A stretch of 15,949 nt of DNA from Acidobacteriota bacterium (GTDB taxonomy: Bacteria; Acidobacteriota; Terriglobia; Terriglobales; Acidobacteriaceae): NCBI GenBank assembly GCA_021799405.1, contig JAJZAL010000114.1, positions 1-15,949 of the forward strand, in the 5' to 3' direction. Of the stretch, positions 14,660 through 15,949 are shown in pieces. The notes beneath the pieces are model-generated. The model was not told the DNA's origin. It worked only from the letters and a program-made list of their open reading frames with translations, and did not search any database. The translations under genes were made by a program, and so were the position numbers. Positions within the stretch are counted from its first letter, which is position 1. Each line of letters opens with the position of its first letter.

Positions 14660-15355
14660 GTGAAGATTCAAACCCGCGGCATTCTTTTTGACATGGACGG
14701 CGTGCTCGTCAGCTCCCTCGGCTCCGTCGAGCGCAGCTGGCGGCGCTGGGCTATCGAATACGATGTTGATCCCGAACTCGCTGTCCGCCTGGCGCATGGT
14801 CGTCGCGCCCTGGATACGGTCCGCTTTCTGCGTCCTGACATCGACGCCATGGCTGGTCTCCAACGCATTGAAGACCTCGAGGTTGAAGACAACGAAGACC
14901 TCGAAATCCTCGCAGGCGTCCCCGAATTCCTCGCAAAACTCCATGCTGGCGCCAATGCCTCCAGGCGTTGGACCGTCGTCACTTCGGCCACCGAGCGCCT
15001 CGCCCGTGTCCGTCTCGAAAACGGCGGTATCCCCGTGCCCGAGCGCTTCATTACTGCCGAACTCGTCCAGAACGGCAAACCCCATCCCGAGCCTTACCTC
15101 AAGGGCGCGGAACTCCTCGGCCTCGCGCCCGCCGACTGCCTCGTCATTGAAGACTCAGCTGCCGGCGTCCAGGCTGGCCACACCGCCGGATGCAAAGTCC
15201 TCGCCACGCTCTTTTCCTATCCCATCGAAAGCCTGGCTGCCGCTGACTGGATCGTGAATTCCCTCCAAGATGTCTCGCTGCAAATCCACGACGGCCTCAT
15301 CGAACTCGAATTTACACCCGTCGACCGCGAAACCGCCGTCGCCGTGGCAAACTAG
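14660..15355 (+). CDS. HAD-superfamily sugar/glycerol phosphatase-like hydrolase
   Basis: This 231-aa cytoplasmic HAD subfamily IA phosphohydrolase has all four motifs. Motif I is FDMDGVLVSS with Asp11 (nucleophile) and Asp13 (acid/base). Motif II is VVTSAT (Thr108/Ser109). Motif III is Lys140 in NGKPHPEPYLKGA. Motif IV is VIEDSAAGVQAG (Glu164, Asp165). A small helical cap between motifs I and II places it with beta-phosphoglucomutase / glycerol- or sugar-phosphate phosphatases (GPP1/YfbT-like). VIEDSxxGxxAG and GKPxPxPYLxxA are typical of that branch. The GTG start is supported by the conserved N-terminus at the right distance, although no ribosome site is present. It is divergent from the beta-lactamase-like gene, with a strong hairpin after its stop. 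The physiological substrate is unknown. Confidence 0.88.
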   Translation: MKIQTRGILFDMDGVLVSSLGSVERSWRRWAIEYDVDPELAVRLAHGRRALDTVRFLRPDIDAMAGLQRIEDLEVEDNEDLEILAGVPEFLAKLHAGANASRRWTVVTSATERLARVRLENGGIPVPERFITAELVQNGKPHPEPYLKGAELLGLAPADCLVIEDSAAGVQAGHTAGCKVLATLFSYPIESLAAADWIVNSLQDVSLQIHDGLIELEFTPVDRETAVAVAN

Positions 15356-15371
15356 ATTCGCCATCCACGCA

Positions 15372-15405
15372 GTAAGAAGCCGCTCCATCCGGAGCGGCTT
15401 CTTAC
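15372..15405. terminator. bidirectional terminator between HAD gene and hpd
   Basis: GTAAGAAGCCGCTCC (15372-15386) pairs perfectly with GGAGCGGCTTCTTAC (15391-15405) around ATCC, a 15-bp stem. The stem ends are A/T-rich on both sides, so it can serve both convergent genes. Confidence 0.8.
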
Positions 15406-15432
15406 ATCATTTGTGTGGGAACAAGAACAGTC

Positions 15433-15949
<517 letters not shown>

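Noticed and set aside
14594..15085. 163-codon minus-strand open frame opposite the HAD gene
   Set aside because: No family features; overlaps all HAD motifs on the plus strand.

Overview
The window looks like a chromosomal segment of an Acidobacteriota (Terriglobia / Acidobacteriaceae-type) bacterium. The coding regions are GC-rich with strong third-position GC/C preference. This produces many long antisense shadow frames, which I left out. Product resemblances (long two-part ThyX-like protein next to recA, TonB-dependent receptor, DUF2071 protein, 4-hydroxyphenylpyruvate dioxygenase) and several start sites without a clear Shine-Dalgarno also fit that group. The assignment comes from protein resemblance recalled from memory, not from a search.

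Layout. (1) 197-4174, plus strand: three tandem paralogous 12-TM major facilitator transporters of AmpG/PAT-like type, closed by a perfect hairpin that overlaps the last stop codon. (2) 4224-5359: a compact intergenic hairpin with matching outer arms, which may be a dispersed repeat; a fabG-type ketoreductase on the minus strand; and behind it the remnant of a TMEM175/DUF1211 channel gene that has lost its middle. (3) 5396-8528, minus strand: a TonB-dependent outer-membrane receptor with an AT-rich palindrome at its start, and a DUF2071 (YqjF-like) protein. (4) 8665-13453, plus strand: a 528-aa double-module ThyX-like protein, recA, coaD and a fold-type I aminotransferase. (5) 13556-15949: a class A beta-lactamase-like serine hydrolase (minus), a HAD phosphatase (plus), and the 3' part of hpd (minus), which runs off the right edge. 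Strong hairpins separate the convergent pairs.

Functionally this is mostly a housekeeping neighbourhood (DNA repair, CoA synthesis, fatty-acid reduction, amino-acid/aromatic catabolism) with transport and envelope genes on the left. I see no phage, CRISPR, IS, tRNA or rRNA. No gap without a gene exceeds 300 bases.

The most unusual item is the ThyX-like protein. Its N-terminal module keeps only the E-x-S-x-R-Y half of the ThyX signature and its C-terminal module keeps only the R-H-R half, so a single composite active site could form between the modules. Other points worth a look are the transporter triplication, the decayed TMEM175 gene, the possible repeat-type hairpin at 4224-4264, and the palindrome at the TonB receptor start.
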